Positions 13,001 to 25,297 of a stretch of 64,000 nucleotides of DNA are shown here, in pieces. Under the pieces are notes generated by a model, which searched no databases, was not told the origin of the DNA, and worked only from the letters and a program-made list of their open reading frames with translations. Source of the DNA: Rhynchospora pubera (Eukaryota; Streptophyta; Magnoliopsida; Poales; Cyperaceae); assembly GCA_028095005.1 (NCBI GenBank), contig CM051459.1, positions 319,860,513-319,924,512 on the forward strand, written 5' to 3'. Position 1 is the stretch's first letter. Every line of letters starts with the position of its first letter. A program made the position numbers and the translations under genes.

Positions 13001-15647
13001 GGCTCATCTTCATTCAGCGTCGACAGCTTTGAGCAGTCAATCGGCTTGCACAGCCCAAAATCCGACAACTTCATGTGTCCATCTTTGTCGAGTAGCAGGT
13101 TGTCGGGCTTTATATCCCTACCAAATAATTCAATACATTTAAGTGATATAATAATATTAAAAAGAATAATGTTTTCGAGGATTGTAAGCCATGCAGATTA
13201 ATATACAGAACCTGATTGGCAACTACCTAGGATTAGGCACTATTGGCTGCTACTAAAAATTGACATCCAACTTACTTTCACCATGTTTCTAAACCAGCAA
13301 TAAGAAAAGTACCTGTGGATGTAATTGTGTTTGTGAATGGATTCAATGGCTAGAACAGTCTCAGCAATATAGAATCGAGCCACTTTTTCAGAGAGAGTAT
13401 CTTCACGCATGAGAAGGGTCATCATGTCACCACCAGGCAGGTATTCCATTATTAGGTACAGGTACTCATCATCTTGGAATGAGTAATACAGCTTCACTAT
13501 GCAGTGGCTCCCCACCTCTGCCAGCAGGTTTCTCTCTGCTTTGACATGATCGACCTATTTTATAACATGGAATAAACAGTTTTATACATGACTGATACAG
13601 TTGTTTACCAAATAACAAAGTGTATTCACATTTGCTTTAGTCAGTAAGCAAAAAGGAACTAACAAAATTGATGTTTTTGAATTGTGACAACAAAATTGAA
13701 GAGAGCTTCCTTTCCTTCTACTGACATCAGTGTTGGTTACACAGTGATGGATAAATTGGGCTCAAAGGAAGCTTTTCTTGGGTGGGCTTTGATGTCTAAT
13801 TGCAGAGGCATGCATAACTTTACATTCATTGTTAGCTGACTACTAGTTAGGTAGGTTTTGTTTCCCTTGTTGTTTGTTGACTAGCTTGGTCCAAAAAGCT
13901 TGATGACAATGGTAAATTGAGCATCTATTTGAAATTAAGATCTTTAGTTTAAGTTATTTCTTTCTCTTTCTTGATGTTTGATTGGCTTGTATTAGTTCCA
14001 AACTATGCTAATTGCCCTAATAGTATGTTGAGAATAAGTTTCGACCAAAACAACAAAAGATCAAGCCCCGTTAAAACGCCCATCGCAAATCACTTTTATA
14101 CTGTGTTGACCAAGTCCATTATCCATACAGGGCTGTCCTGGTAATCCTCAAAAACTTGAAAAAACAAGAAAACAAAAAGATGTTACAATAGGATATATGT
14201 TACAAATATCATACCTGGCCTCTAGAAACCATCTCAGATTTCTTCAATTTTTTCATTGCATATATATTGCCTGTTGTCTTCTCTCGGCACAACCTGACCT
14301 GTTAAAAAATCATAAAGCAAATTCCAATTAGATGACTAACATCATACAATATTAGAGCCAGTAACAATCTGGTATGCACCTTAAAGTACCAGCACAAGCC
14401 CAACTTAATACCCAATTAAGCAACAGCTACACACTGTGGATAAACCAATCATCCCTAATCCCAACAAATGCACACTGGAACCTGAATATTTTGATACTAA
14501 CCTCCCCAAAAGCACCTCTACCAATTATTGTCAGAAGGTCAAAGTCATCAACGCAAATTTTGTGCCTCTTAAGCCGCATGTATTCAGTTTCCTTTCTCTC
14601 CAGATCCTTTATTAAATTGATTTGCTCCTCCTTCGGCACTTGTGAAGAGGCTAATTTCTTTTCCAAAATCAGACGCCTACATAGCATATAAAGGTTATTT
14701 TAACAAACAATAAGAGATTGACCGCCCATAAGTAAGTCAAAAAATGGGTTGTAATAGCATTATAAGTTCTTCTTTCAATTGAGAAATCTCTTTGTTCAAA
14801 AAAAAAAAAAAAAAAAGGTAATGGGTTGCAAGTAAAAAACTGAAACTTTTTAACAACCAAACAGCATGCATCCTAATGGGGCTACAATATACATCAGAGA
14901 AGACCACTACTTCTGGTGACGATCAATATTTGTACAGGTGATATTTGGGTGTCAATTCTAGCTGAGATACATGTAAAATCATAGAAAAAACTCAGAACCA
15001 AAACCCTAACATTTCCATACAATCACATATGACATCTCATGATTCAAAAACTAAACAACCTACCTTAACAAAATCATAAATACCTTATCAGCATTTCCTT
15101 TTTTATTTAATTTACATGCAATTGTTTTTTTCCCACTTCTAATTTCCATTTTAATCTATTAATAATGATAAATCAAATGTAATTGCACTTCATTCACTCT
15201 CCCCAGGAGTTTGATCTCTACATTTTTGGTAAATCATATCACTTGTTGATTAGCTCAACTAGCCACTCCAACCATAACTAATAAGAAAAGAAAAGAGATG
15301 AACCAATCTCTTCTTCTCTTCTTCTCTTCTCCCAGCAACAAATTCCTCTCTCTCCCCCAACAATAAGTTCTAATAAGTCAAGAGCTCCTAAACAAAATAC
15401 ACCTGAGATCTAATTACGCCCAAGATCCCAGATAAAAAAAAAACCCAAATTAAATAGAGCAAATTAATCAGAACCTCTCTCTCCGCTCTTGAAAGGTCTT
15501 CATCTGAGTCTTGTAATGGTTCTCGATGAATTTCTTCGCGGCCGCTACTCTTTCCATGGTGGCCGACGAACCCACCTGCTCCTCCACCCTCTCGGCCTCC
15601 TCAGGCACCGCCGGAAGCGCTCCTCCGCGGCTCTCCTCTCCATCCAC

Positions 15648-15653
<6 letters not shown>
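10078..15653 (-). CDS. NDR-like: NDR/LATS-type AGC serine/threonine protein kinase, 505 aa
   Basis: Twelve coding exons on the minus strand: 15653-15475, 14676-14502, 14298-14215, 13554-13313, 13117-12886, 12638-12559, 12410-12326, 11854-11732, 11634-11521, 11429-11382, 11050-10972, 10154-10078. They total 1518 nt, closing in frame at TAA. The N-terminal regulatory region carries RVAAAKKFIENHYK (35-48), which in this family helps bind MOB1. The kinase domain starts near residue 103 (DFDLLTIIGRGAFGEV, glycine loop), then AMKKLKK (catalytic Lys), YIHRDIKPDN (HRD, D228) and LSDFGLCKP (DFG at 246-248). A basic, Ser-rich insert typical of NDR kinases ends HWQRNRRKL just before the activation segment AFSTVGTPDYIAPE (305-318). 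The C-terminal hydrophobic motif is FVGYTYKNF (T467 is the expected site for an upstream kinase). All catalytic residues are present, so it should be active. Plant NDR kinases act with MOB1 in growth, polarity and pollen development. Introns hold a SINE and short tandem repeats. Confidence 0.95.
10813..10940. repeat. tandem repeat, period about 48-49 bp, in the last kinase intron
   Basis: Three units start with TACTGTACAAA at 10813, 10861 and 10910, each followed by CAGT...GCCACA and, in the first two, GAGTTATTGTACC. The third unit is truncated. It lies between the last two coding exons of the NDR-like gene and breaks no exon or splice signal. Confidence 0.85.
12106..12277 (-). mobile_element. 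Au-like tRNA-derived SINE inside a kinase intron
   Basis: On the minus strand the head is tRNA-like, with a pol III B-box-like GGTTCAAGCCC (about 12247-12237). The body ends in CCCAACTTGTTTGGGATAAAAGG, like the 3' end of Au-family SINEs, then a T-rich tail next to 12106. The 11-bp direct repeat ACACCCAAGAT flanks it exactly at 12095-12105 and 12278-12288, the target-site duplication expected of LINE-assisted insertion. It sits in the intron between kinase exons 7 and 8, antisense or sense to pol II depending on its promoter: it is transcribed in the same direction as the host gene. The Au assignment is from recalled family features; the TSD is directly visible. Confidence 0.85.

Positions 15654-15686
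<33 letters not shown>
15654..15686 (-). repeat. (GA)n microsatellite abutting the kinase start codon
   Basis: About 15 CT dinucleotides on the plus strand, GA repeats on the coding strand, end directly at the ATG of the NDR-like gene (…GAGAGAGATGGAGG). Length changes here would alter the leader immediately before the start codon. GA repeats can bind plant BBR/BPC proteins. A second Met in the protein at residue 33 offers an alternative start downstream. Confidence 0.85.
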
Positions 15687-15687
<1 letters not shown>

Positions 15688-15789
15688 CGCCGTATCAGAA
15701 GTGTTGTTGGTGGTGTGTTGTGTTGTGCTTTGTTGTCTTTTTGTGATGGCTTTCTGGTCTCGGTGAGGTGAGGTGAGTTGTATTTTTCG

Positions 15790-16461
15790 ATTTGGGGATA
15801 TAAAAGTTGGAAGAGAAGAGAAGGCGACGATCGATCGAAGTGAAAATTAAATTAAATTAAAAATAAATAAGAATATATGATTAAAATAAAAGATAATATG
15901 AATGACAGAAGAGAGAGAGGTTGTGTTGGGGTAAAATTGAGCAGGCACAGCTGCTCGGAGCTGTCTTTCCCTTTCTCTCTCCTCTCTTTCTTTCTCTCTC
16001 TCTCTCTCCTTCTTCTTCTTTCGTCTTGTTTAATTTAATGACACTATTCATTATTTACTTCCCATAAAAATATTCAGTTAATCAATTTGTTTATTTACGC
16101 TTATAGTTAGTTCCTGTTAAGTATTTGTAAAAGTGAATATTCTTCTTTTGCAACGGTCAACGGATTTTTTTTCTTTTTAGTTGAAAAGTAAGAGAAGGAA
16201 TTTGTTAATAGTCATTTTTGTTTGCCAATTATAACAACCGTTAAGTTAGTTGTCAAAATAATACGATTGCATTTTTTCTACATTTTGGACAGACTGTGTA
16301 CTAAATTTTTAGGATTTAAATATCACAACCATGATTAAATCTTGATAGAATCAAGCTACTAAGTTTTCAAATTGGTCGAGCATGGTTAATTGGTTTCAAA
16401 TTACATAAAATTTTCTATAAACATATCTAAACTATAGTCAAGGTTTCTTTCATAATTGTTT
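15790..16461. promoter_or_regulatory. upstream region of the NDR-like kinase, CT-rich
   Basis: This carries the probable promoter and leader of the minus-strand kinase. A pyrimidine-rich block lies at about 15960-16025 (CTCTCTCC and TTCTTCTTC units on the plus strand). No confident TATA box in the right orientation was found. The stretch ends at the TSD of the MITE at 16462. Confidence 0.4.
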
Positions 16462-16832
16462 GAATAATGCTAGGATCCGACATGTTTAACGATGTGTCTG
16501 TCAAATTCTATCGAATTTAAGTTTTCGAGATTATAACGACCAATCTAAACCGCTCATTTTTTTTCCTACATAATGAAATATCCTTGGAGACCAAATAATA
16601 TATATATATTCGCCCTTTTTATAATTTTAAAATTTTTCAATCTAATTACTTAATGAACCCTTCAATTTTAAAAATCTGAGAAAAATAGTTTAAAAGATAA
16701 TTAAATTTCAAAGGAGATTTCAATAGAGAGATCACATTAAACAGTTTGGATTGATTATTTGAAAATTTCAATAGTTGATGTTCTATTCTAATGGAGTTTT
16801 ACGTCAAAAGTGTTTTGATTCTAACATTACTC
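16462..16832. mobile_element. Mutator-like MITE, diverged copy (371 bp, 9-bp TSD)
   Basis: Imperfect inverted ends GAATAATGCTAGGATC and GATTCTAACATTACTC are flanked by a perfect 9-bp direct repeat TAATTGTTT (16453-16461 and 16833-16841). The inner arms (ATATCCTTGGAGACCAAAT and GGAGATTTCAATAGAGAG) resemble the arms of the MITEs at 1613 and 26950, so it belongs to the same broad group with different ends. It lies about 0.8 kb upstream of the kinase start. It has no coding capacity. Confidence 0.85.
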
Positions 16833-17170
16833 TAATTGTTTTGTCAATATCGTGACTGCCAAATTAATTTTGTTGTTGGTATATCATAAACCAGGAGTAA
16901 AATTGAGTGCTCAAGTATGTATTAACATCTTTTTTTTAATCTTTTATTTCTAATATAAAAAAAAATCTTCTATTTCTCGTCACATTGCTTATTTGCTCAT
17001 AAAAAGTAATTCTCTTTTATTCATTTAATGAAAATCGTCTCAACTAGAATGCATTAAATTTCATCATTGATGTTCTATAGAAGACCAAGGATACTAATCT
17101 ACCCTAACCTCTGTTATCAGTTTAAACCTAAAACTACCATGCATAATCTCTTCATAGTGTAAAAGAATAA

Positions 17171-17562
17171 GGGGCGTTTGGATCGTCTAAGAATAAAATG
17201 AGAATAGTTATTCATAATTAAAAATATTATTCCTAAATGATTAAGAATTTAAGTTTTTGTAAAATCTTAGAGTGTTATTTATGAGTGGTCCAACATCTAG
17301 AATAAAATTTTTTATTTCTAGAATGTTTGGATCATAGTTTCAATTGGGGATTAAAAAATGCTCCCAAAAACTTTTTAATTATCATTAAGAAGATGATCCA
17401 AACACAGTAAAAATAAAAATTTATTTCCAATATTAGACCAACTTAAATATATCACTCTAGCTAGATCCTCAAAAAACTTATTCTCTATCATGTAGGAATA
17501 ATATATATTTGTTTATCTTAATAACTAATTTTAATTTTATTCTTAAATGATCCAAAAGGCAC
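17171..17562. mobile_element. inverted-repeat MITE with GTTTGGATC-type ends
   Basis: The left end GGGGCGTTTGGATCGTCTAA and the right end, read in reverse complement (GTGCCTTTTGGATCATTTAA), form imperfect inverted repeats about 390 bp apart, both continuing into GAATAAAAT. The AT-rich interior has no ORF. No clear target duplication was found, so the superfamily is uncertain; similar 'CGTTTGGAT' ends occur in hAT and Harbinger MITEs. Confidence 0.6.
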
Positions 17563-18305
17563 ATTAAAGTATGAAATTTAGTGTTAAACGAAGAATAACA
17601 TTGAAGGGTGCGAGTAATGTAGGAAAGTATACTGAGTTTTTTTTTTTTTTTACTGGTTAGATAGAGAGATAAAATGAAAAGTACTTCAACAGAAGGTTAA
17701 GATGAATTGAATGAAATTAATGAGATTATTCTAATTAGATAACCAATCTTAAGCGTTGATGGGGAAATCAGAAAATTCAAAAATTGATCCAAAAGATAAA
17801 TACATTACGCGATATTGTGAAAAGTATCTACAACTATCCTATATATATTGAACAAAAAATGGTTAAGAGAAAAGTAATTTTCAAGTATCTCACGAATAAA
17901 ACATGTGAAAAATCGCAATCCAGATATTTTTTCTAAGAAAATAGTGAATTGTAAACCATCACTTGCAGTGATGTAAAAGAGACCAAATTTTAAATTTGAC
18001 ATATTTTTCTTTTTAAACAATTTTTCTTCTTTTTCTATTGAGATAACGTCCTAGAGTAGAATTGTATTTCTTATTTTGTAAAGATACTCCTCCTTTTTGT
18101 ATTGGTAAAACGCAGTCTTATGAATTGGTAATTTGGCATTACGTCTTCATATTAAACTGTGGCACGAAAAGGCAAATTGACAATGCGTTCATAATACACT
18201 GTTGAATAAAAAACAACAACATATGACAAATAGCTGAACTTGCATGTTGGCTACAGCTAATATTTTCCCCGTTTCAATAGAATGTACATGTTCATTATGT
18301 GTTTT

Positions 18306-18453
18306 ATTTGAGAACCAGCTCCTGATCTTGTGACTAAGAGCAATGTATCTCAAATGAGAGGTTGCATGTTCGAAATCCGGCTAGAGAGTCTTTTATAGAC
18401 ATTTAATTTAAAAATAAGTTGGGAGGCTTGACTCCCAAATTATCTTCAAAAAA
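18306..18453 (+). mobile_element. tRNA-derived SINE, 148 bp, 12-bp TSD
   Basis: The 5' part CCAGCTCCTGATCTTGTGAC then TAAGAGC has an A-box-like start, and 40 bp further on GGTTGCATGTTCGAAATCC gives a B-box-like element; together they look like a decayed tRNA head. The 3' end is A-rich. A perfect 12-bp direct repeat ATTATGTGTTTT flanks it at 18294-18305 and 18454-18465. A second copy of the same family is at about 50960. Confidence 0.8.
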
Positions 18454-18465
18454 ATTATGTGTTTT

Positions 18466-21400
18466 CTTTTTTCTGCTTCTTTATCGTTTAAAAGCAATGG
18501 TCTCTCGCTTGTGTTTGCTACTAAAACTAGTTTCTGAATTCTGAGAAGGATGCATCAAAATTATACAGGCTTTTACAGCTTCTTCATGTTAAGTAATTTT
18601 CTGTAATAATCTCTTAACGAATGAAATAAAAGAATGGTCAAGTCACTCTTAAATGAGCAAAAGAATAACATTAGAATTTTGCTTCTACCATCAGAACCGC
18701 AACCGACTCACCTAAAGTTTTGGTTGTCCGAAAGTAATAAATTAATTAATTAAAGTTTTTTTATTGAACAATAAATTTTGCTATGAGACCACTCCTTTTT
18801 TATATAATTTTTACTGGTATATGACCTGAAGATTCAGGTCAGCCGTCCCACATTTTACCTGTCTCCTTGGACAAGATCTTGATTTAGTATCTGCAAGTTG
18901 ATTTTAGTTATTTTATTCTATTGTTCCTATAGATCCCCAACTTGCACCACTTTTGCACAGTAGTCTTAATAGTGATTATCGACAACAAACATTGTCTTTC
19001 CTTCTTGTTAACTCTGCTTGGACTATTCACTCTCCTTGTATATTATAAATCTTATCCAATTGAGTATAATTTTGATATTTTTAGAAATATATATAGTAAA
19101 AAAACTAGGTAAACAGAAAAAAATCTTAGATTCAAATTGAGACATTTCCTCATTAGTAGTTGAATGAGTATGACAAAAAGAAATATATGATGAAATTTGG
19201 CCTATCATTTTTTTAGATTGTCCAATTTTTTTATGGCTATAAAAAGTGTTTTATTTCTTGTCCATAATTTAGCTAGTAAGAAGTCTATGTTTGTGTTTAT
19301 ATTTTAGCATGTATGTATTTTTTACAACAACAAATGCAAAATCACTAAATATATTTAAACATTGTAGATAATTTGATAGTATAAAAAATTTTATTGAAAA
19401 ATTATAGATTCCTATAATACTTTTTTGCGACGAAGACCTTGTAGAGATATTTGCAAGTCGACCTTTTTGGTGATTGCAAGAGTGGACGAAGACCCTTGTG
19501 ATTTGAAATTGACGGGCTACAAAAGTTTGAATCAATAGATTTGAAATCTTTGTCAAGATAGTTTTAATTTTTGTGATTGCAATAGTGGACGAGGACCTTT
19601 CTTTCGTTATAATGGTCAGTTATTTTTTATAGAATTTTTGGCTTCGACAACGACTTTAAATATTACCTTCAATTTTTTCCCCCTCTTTCTTGAAATGATT
19701 TTCTATTTTGTTTTGTAATTTTTCTTTCTTGTTTTTTTTTCTTTTCACTTAATAACCTAGCTAAGATGTAATGGCATGAGATAATTTTTTTCTTTTCACT
19801 TAAATTATAATTTTAAATATAAAGTAAATCTATTATGTTTTTCCTTCTATGAATTGTAATTCTTCATTGATTCCTATAAAGTGATTTGGTTAATAACTTA
19901 ATATTGTTCTAAATTGACCAGCCCACGTAAAAGAGATAAACAAACCACTGGGTTCCTAGTGGATACAAATTGGAGCAGTGAAATATTTCCTTATTTTTTG
20001 ATAGTTTATTATGCGCTCAGCACTAACTACTGTCATGTGGACATATAGATTAAGTGATCTTCTACCGTTGGATGCTGATCCGACAATGCGCCGTTGGAAG
20101 ATCAGCACCTACTCAATCAGCCTGGATCGCTTCGTATACCCAGGAACATGTCATAGATTAGACTTTTCACTTCGCTTGTATTAATTACAAATTTTTATAA
20201 TTTAATTAGAGGTGGTCCAGATGGACCACTTCAAATTCTTAAAAGACATGGTCCGTAGAATGTAAATGCGAACGCTTTTTTGATAAATCAATAGGAGATG
20301 TTTCTATTTAAATATTCAATTGCTAGTAACTCTTTGGATGAAAATTTTCAACTATAGAGGAGTTAATTTTATTTTCCATAATTATAAGTTCATAACGTTC
20401 TTGGAATAATGTCGCTTAGTTTCCTTCTTTTTATAATTTTGCATCCGAGGATAGTGTTTAATAAGAAAAGTATTTATATATTATGTTTGTTATAATTAAT
20501 TTTATTGTACAGTAAATTTCGAAAGGTAAAATCTTCTTCGATCACGTCGTCACGCCGGTCAGGTGAAAATTTTGTATTCTCTGTAGAAATTCAGTGTAAA
20601 TTAATTTGTTCATATAATCCAAAAAATCTTGTTATAATTACACATAATGTATAAAATTAAATAAATTTTAAATTTTGCAGTAAAAAATTTATTTCTTGAA
20701 ATTGCGCAGTAGAAGTACTGTTTGCGGCGATTCGATTTTTACCTTTCGGTTTTTACGGGTTCAACTTCAATGTCATCGAGATTCCCTCGGTGATGCTGTT
20801 TGCTGTTCGATCCTGTACAGCTTCAGATACAGCCAATCAGCTGCGAGACAGAACGCAGATGATTTGGATTAGTTAATGTTAAGCTGTGTGTTTAAGATTC
20901 GCCTCATGACTTGCACTGTATTAAGCATATCTTAACTTGCAAAAGGGTAAAATAAATAGTGAAAGCATATTCTGCTAAAAAGCTCCCAAAAGTGAACCCC
21001 AGCATCAGAGAATTGGAAAGATTCAAAGCAAATACATCAAATAAAGCTTGCAATGCTTTTTGGGAAAATTATTAAACTGTAGTGTAGTTCACATAATAAA
21101 TGTAAAATTAACCTGGGACAAGATAAGCATTGTTTCTTTTATATATTTTGGGTAAACGGCTCCATGATAATTAAATTGACAAACAATATAATTACATAAA
21201 TATTAAATTCTTTTAGTCATACCACATTATCACTGTACGTTCTTATTCGTTTGATTTTATGTTTCTCTCTTCTAACCCCCCCCCCCCCCCCTGTTTATCT
21301 TAATTCTTAACTAGGCGACTTAATTATATGTGTTATTTTAGGAGATGTGTTTAATATCTTTAATGTCAGACACAAAATGTTAAAGTAATTCATCGCGTTT

Positions 21401-24229
21401 GTATTCCTCTCTAGATATTCTCGGGCGAGTTAGTGTGATCTTTTTACATCTTTAGTATTTAAAAAAAATATTTATTATCCAAACTTTGAAGAATATACAA
21501 TTAGATAATCTTCATTTCATATTACACTTATCTTGAATAAGAACCTTTTTCCCAAAACTAAACTCCATAAATAACTCTAGGAAGAAAAATAATTAATTCT
21601 TAACTTACTATTCTAGATAGACTGATGACAAGTACAGTGACTATTAAGGTCCATAAACATACATGTATATATTTCAGGGTCTTTTTTTTTCTGAAATGAT
21701 ATTAGTATTTAGTTTAATATGTCAGTCTACTACTTAAAAGTAAATAAAATCAATCAGTACTATCGTAATCCACAATTAAATAACCATTAGATCTCAACAA
21801 TCAAATGTATTATGAAATTACATAAAATATGCAGCTTTCTCCTCCGTCATGTATCTAAACTGTTATTTTTTAAGTTCATTATTTGTGTGGTATCTATTTA
21901 CATTACTTTTTCTTTCGTTATGTCAATAAACTGTTATTTTTAAGTTCCTTATTTGTGTGATATCTATCAACATTTATGTGTTTAAACCAAGTGAAAGCAA
22001 CAAGTAAGAGATCCACTTTAACAGACCTCACAATTTTTACATTTCTTTCTTTTTTCCATGGTTCGAATGAAAATATAAATAAACTAAAGTAACGACAAAT
22101 ACTTATGAAATGGATCCAAGACACCATCACAACTCTACAACTAAAAAGCGATATTATCAAATAATATGTTCACGTTTTTCGTAAATAAAAGAATGCATTT
22201 TAGAAATAAAAAAAAATCACTTGATCGAATGCTTCGTGGCGGTGTATTGTTTTTTTTATTATTTTTTTTCTTTTTTGTTGCTGCCTTCTGTGGCCTATAT
22301 CATTTCGATTAAAAAAATTTAATTGGATAGGTGGGAGTGGGATGTTGATATTTAGGCTAAAAACAGCTGTAAAAACTAGACCAAATTTGGAGATTAGTGA
22401 GGTGGAATATGCACTAAACCAGCTCAAGCGCCTGATAGATGACAGTACAAATATGCCACCTCAGAAGAAATCTCAATTTTTAGTTTATCCAGCCATGTCA
22501 TGCCTGGTAGAACAAGAAAATTTTGGTGTTACATTATGGGCCCCTTGACAATCTAGAGCCACTTTTATTTTTTTATTTTTTTCTGCCTACAAATTGTCTG
22601 ATAGACAGAGAGGACAAAAGTTCAGACAACTGCATGGGGTTAGTACCAAAAACAGAATTAAAATTTTTAAATAAAATATGAAAATCAGAAATTCAACGAA
22701 TGCCCTCTAGTAGTTTTGTTTGTTATTTATTTGTCCACAACTTACTATGCGGAACATTATCTAATTCCCATTTACATAGATAACTACTAGAAAATTCTAA
22801 TATTTTTTGTTTCATAATAAACTAGCCATACTGTACAGTAAACCTGATAGATACAGGTCAGGTGGAAGACAAATATTTTAATGGATGGTAGCAGTTATCA
22901 TGCCCAGAAAGATCCAATGACCTGTTACAAGTTCAATATAAAAAATGAAAAAAAAAACTTATTATTAAATCGTAGTTATCTGACCTGTTCCTAAGACCAT
23001 ATAGGGAAGTAATTAGTAATTATTTAGGGGATCACCAAAAGAGCATTTTATGTGTGGTTCAATGTTTAAAATATAGCTTTCATTATATGAGTCATGATCT
23101 ATTCCGGCAAGTCAAACAAAGGGTTGATCCAGTATTTCACAAAATGGAGAGAACTGATGCTTCATAATTAGCACTGAGATGTCTCTGTTATGGGCCAACA
23201 TTTTATCATAGGTCTAGAAGGCCTACTTGGGGTTTCAAGCTTCCATTCAAGTACCCACAAAAAGATTTTAACCCAAATTTGGCAGTTTGATTTTGTAAAA
23301 AACTAAATTGTTTGTATTTCTATTAGAAAACACCACAAAATAAAATCTAAACGATAAAACTGATGGAGACGTAAACTTTGTAAGTTCCCAAACATGAATA
23401 ATATTTGGAGTAAATTTATAAATGCTTGTGTTGATTCTCTATTTTTTTAAAAAAAAAAAACTTCAAGAAAGCAATCGCCGCAATTAATGCAATGCTGACT
23501 TCATTGGTCTTAAGTCGTTATCATTATTTATTGTTTTAATAGGATTCATATATACAAGTACGCATCCCAGATAAAATACAGAACAAAAATTATTCAAATT
23601 GAACTTTTTAAGAAAGGAAGAGTTTAGCGATATTTGTATATAAACTAAAGCTATGTTAATTCACCATTTAGCATTTATTTTCCCGGAAAATCCCCACAGG
23701 CAAGATTTTATGGACATCTTTCGAATTCTTCAAAATATAAATATGCTTATCTTATCATGCTAATCCATATTAAATATTGAGACAATGTATACACACTTCA
23801 GTACTGTGTCAACTGTCAACGCATCCAACTTATTCGAGCTTAACAAATACAATATTCCCATCTAGGTGGGAAAAAAGTTGCCAAAAATGTTGGTGGCTCG
23901 AGATCAATTCGATTTTTATGTGAAGTTAGGTCGCTTTATTTGAACTTGAAGTTAAATTAACTCGCTCAAAGTTAACTCAAAATTGATTCGATATATATTT
24001 TATTAACTAATTTATAATATTTAGGACATAATTTGATATATAAATTTATTTACTACATATAAATATTATTTATTTAAAAATATTATTATAAAATAAATAA
24101 ATTGCTAGTTTATAAGTAAAATTCAAGCCACCCAACCACTAAATCGCACAAAAATCGCTAAACCACACAAATTTGTACTTTAAAACCTTGATAAAATTAT
24201 TATAAAAATATATTAACTTTTTTGAACAC
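18466..24229. other. intergenic, AT-rich, no supported gene
   Basis: Frames are short and unlike known proteins. A poly-C run of about 18 bases lies near 21277-21294. A short inverted pair (CGAAAGGTAAAATC at about 20520 and GATTTTTACCTTTCG at about 20734) hints at a small fold-back element but lacks a visible TSD. A frame at 22342-22548 (+) is open for 68 codons but is not recognisable and has no supporting splice context. Confidence 0.5.
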
Positions 24230-25297
24230 TTAGAATGTGAACAGATTTGTTTTGGGCCTATTGGACCATGTATTGTTAGTATGTAATATATGTATAAAAC
24301 TTTAGAAATGAGCAATAGAATATTCGTTTGGTCATTTTCTTCCTCAAAATTCTTCATTTCATGTAATTATTATGTCCAATCTATCAAATTTCTATAAAAC
24401 AAGCCAACCATGACAATATTCAATCTTGTCAAATAAAGTACAAAGCACAAAGAATATCATTAGTTTGGATAATATTAGGTGCCAAATACGGTCAAAATGC
24501 ATATATAAAGAAATAAGAGATATCAATGATGCATCGGGATTGTCCGCATGTTGACGGAGTAAATGTTATCTCGTTTGTTGAAGATGGAGTCTTTTGGTGT
24601 CATAATGGACTTCCACATTGGTGAAGGCATTTGAGGTTGGTACTTTGTATCTTTGGTGTGTTTCATGGTTGGTTTTTTGTTGTCATATTTGGTTCTACCT
24701 CGTATGAGTGTTATATGACAACTTCGTTGAGTGTCTATTATTCGGCATTGCGGATTTGGGACCTATTTGTGCACACTTTAATGATGAGCCTCGGTGAAAA
24801 AAATATTTTCTTCTTTGATACACTTTATGCATGAAGGTGAATTGTTTGGTGTCTTTTTCTAAATCTTCAACACTTCTCACTTTGGCTCATGTGAGGTCTG
24901 ATTAGTCGATTTGTTGAGAGATTTGTAGTTGATGCCTGATCCAACTTTTGAAGATGTCGAGGAGTCATGATGAAGGTGGAGCTTGTTTTGATTTAGAGAT
25001 TGCTTGGTATTTGTATTTGAGAAGTTATGTTTATTTTTGTTATGTTAGTTTGTATTTTGTTTATGTTGAGTTTGTTTAATTGTTTTTGATAAAATTCGAT
25101 TCAAAGTTGAAATTGTTATTTGTTAGAATGTGAACCGATTTGTTTTGGGCCTATATATTGGGCTATGTATTTGTTAGTATGTACTTTATGTATAAACTTT
25201 AAAAATGAATAACAGAATATTCTAGAGAGCAATCTTTACCGTATTCTCCTCCTTCCTTACTCTCTAAACTAAGTAAAATCCTACTTCTGTTGTAACA
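24230..25297. mobile_element. probable remnant of a small LTR element (TRIM-like)
   Basis: A segment at about 24231-24330 (TAGAATGTGAACAGATTTGT then TTTGGGCC and GTATAAAACTTT) is repeated in the same orientation at 25124-25225. The second copy starts TGTTAGAATGTG at 25121 and could end ...TTGTAACA at 25297, which gives a TG...CA LTR of about 177 bp. The left copy is degraded at both edges. The 0.8 kb between them has no recognisable gag or pol. A terminal-repeat retrotransposon in miniature is the simplest reading, but a plain duplication is possible. Confidence 0.5.

Noticed and set aside
12843..13142. 99-codon plus-strand frame
   Set aside because: Antisense shadow of kinase exon 5 on the minus strand.
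20520..20750. Inverted pair CGAAAGGTAAAATC / GATTTTTACCTTTCG
   Set aside because: Arms are too short and no TSD was found, so it is not called as an element.
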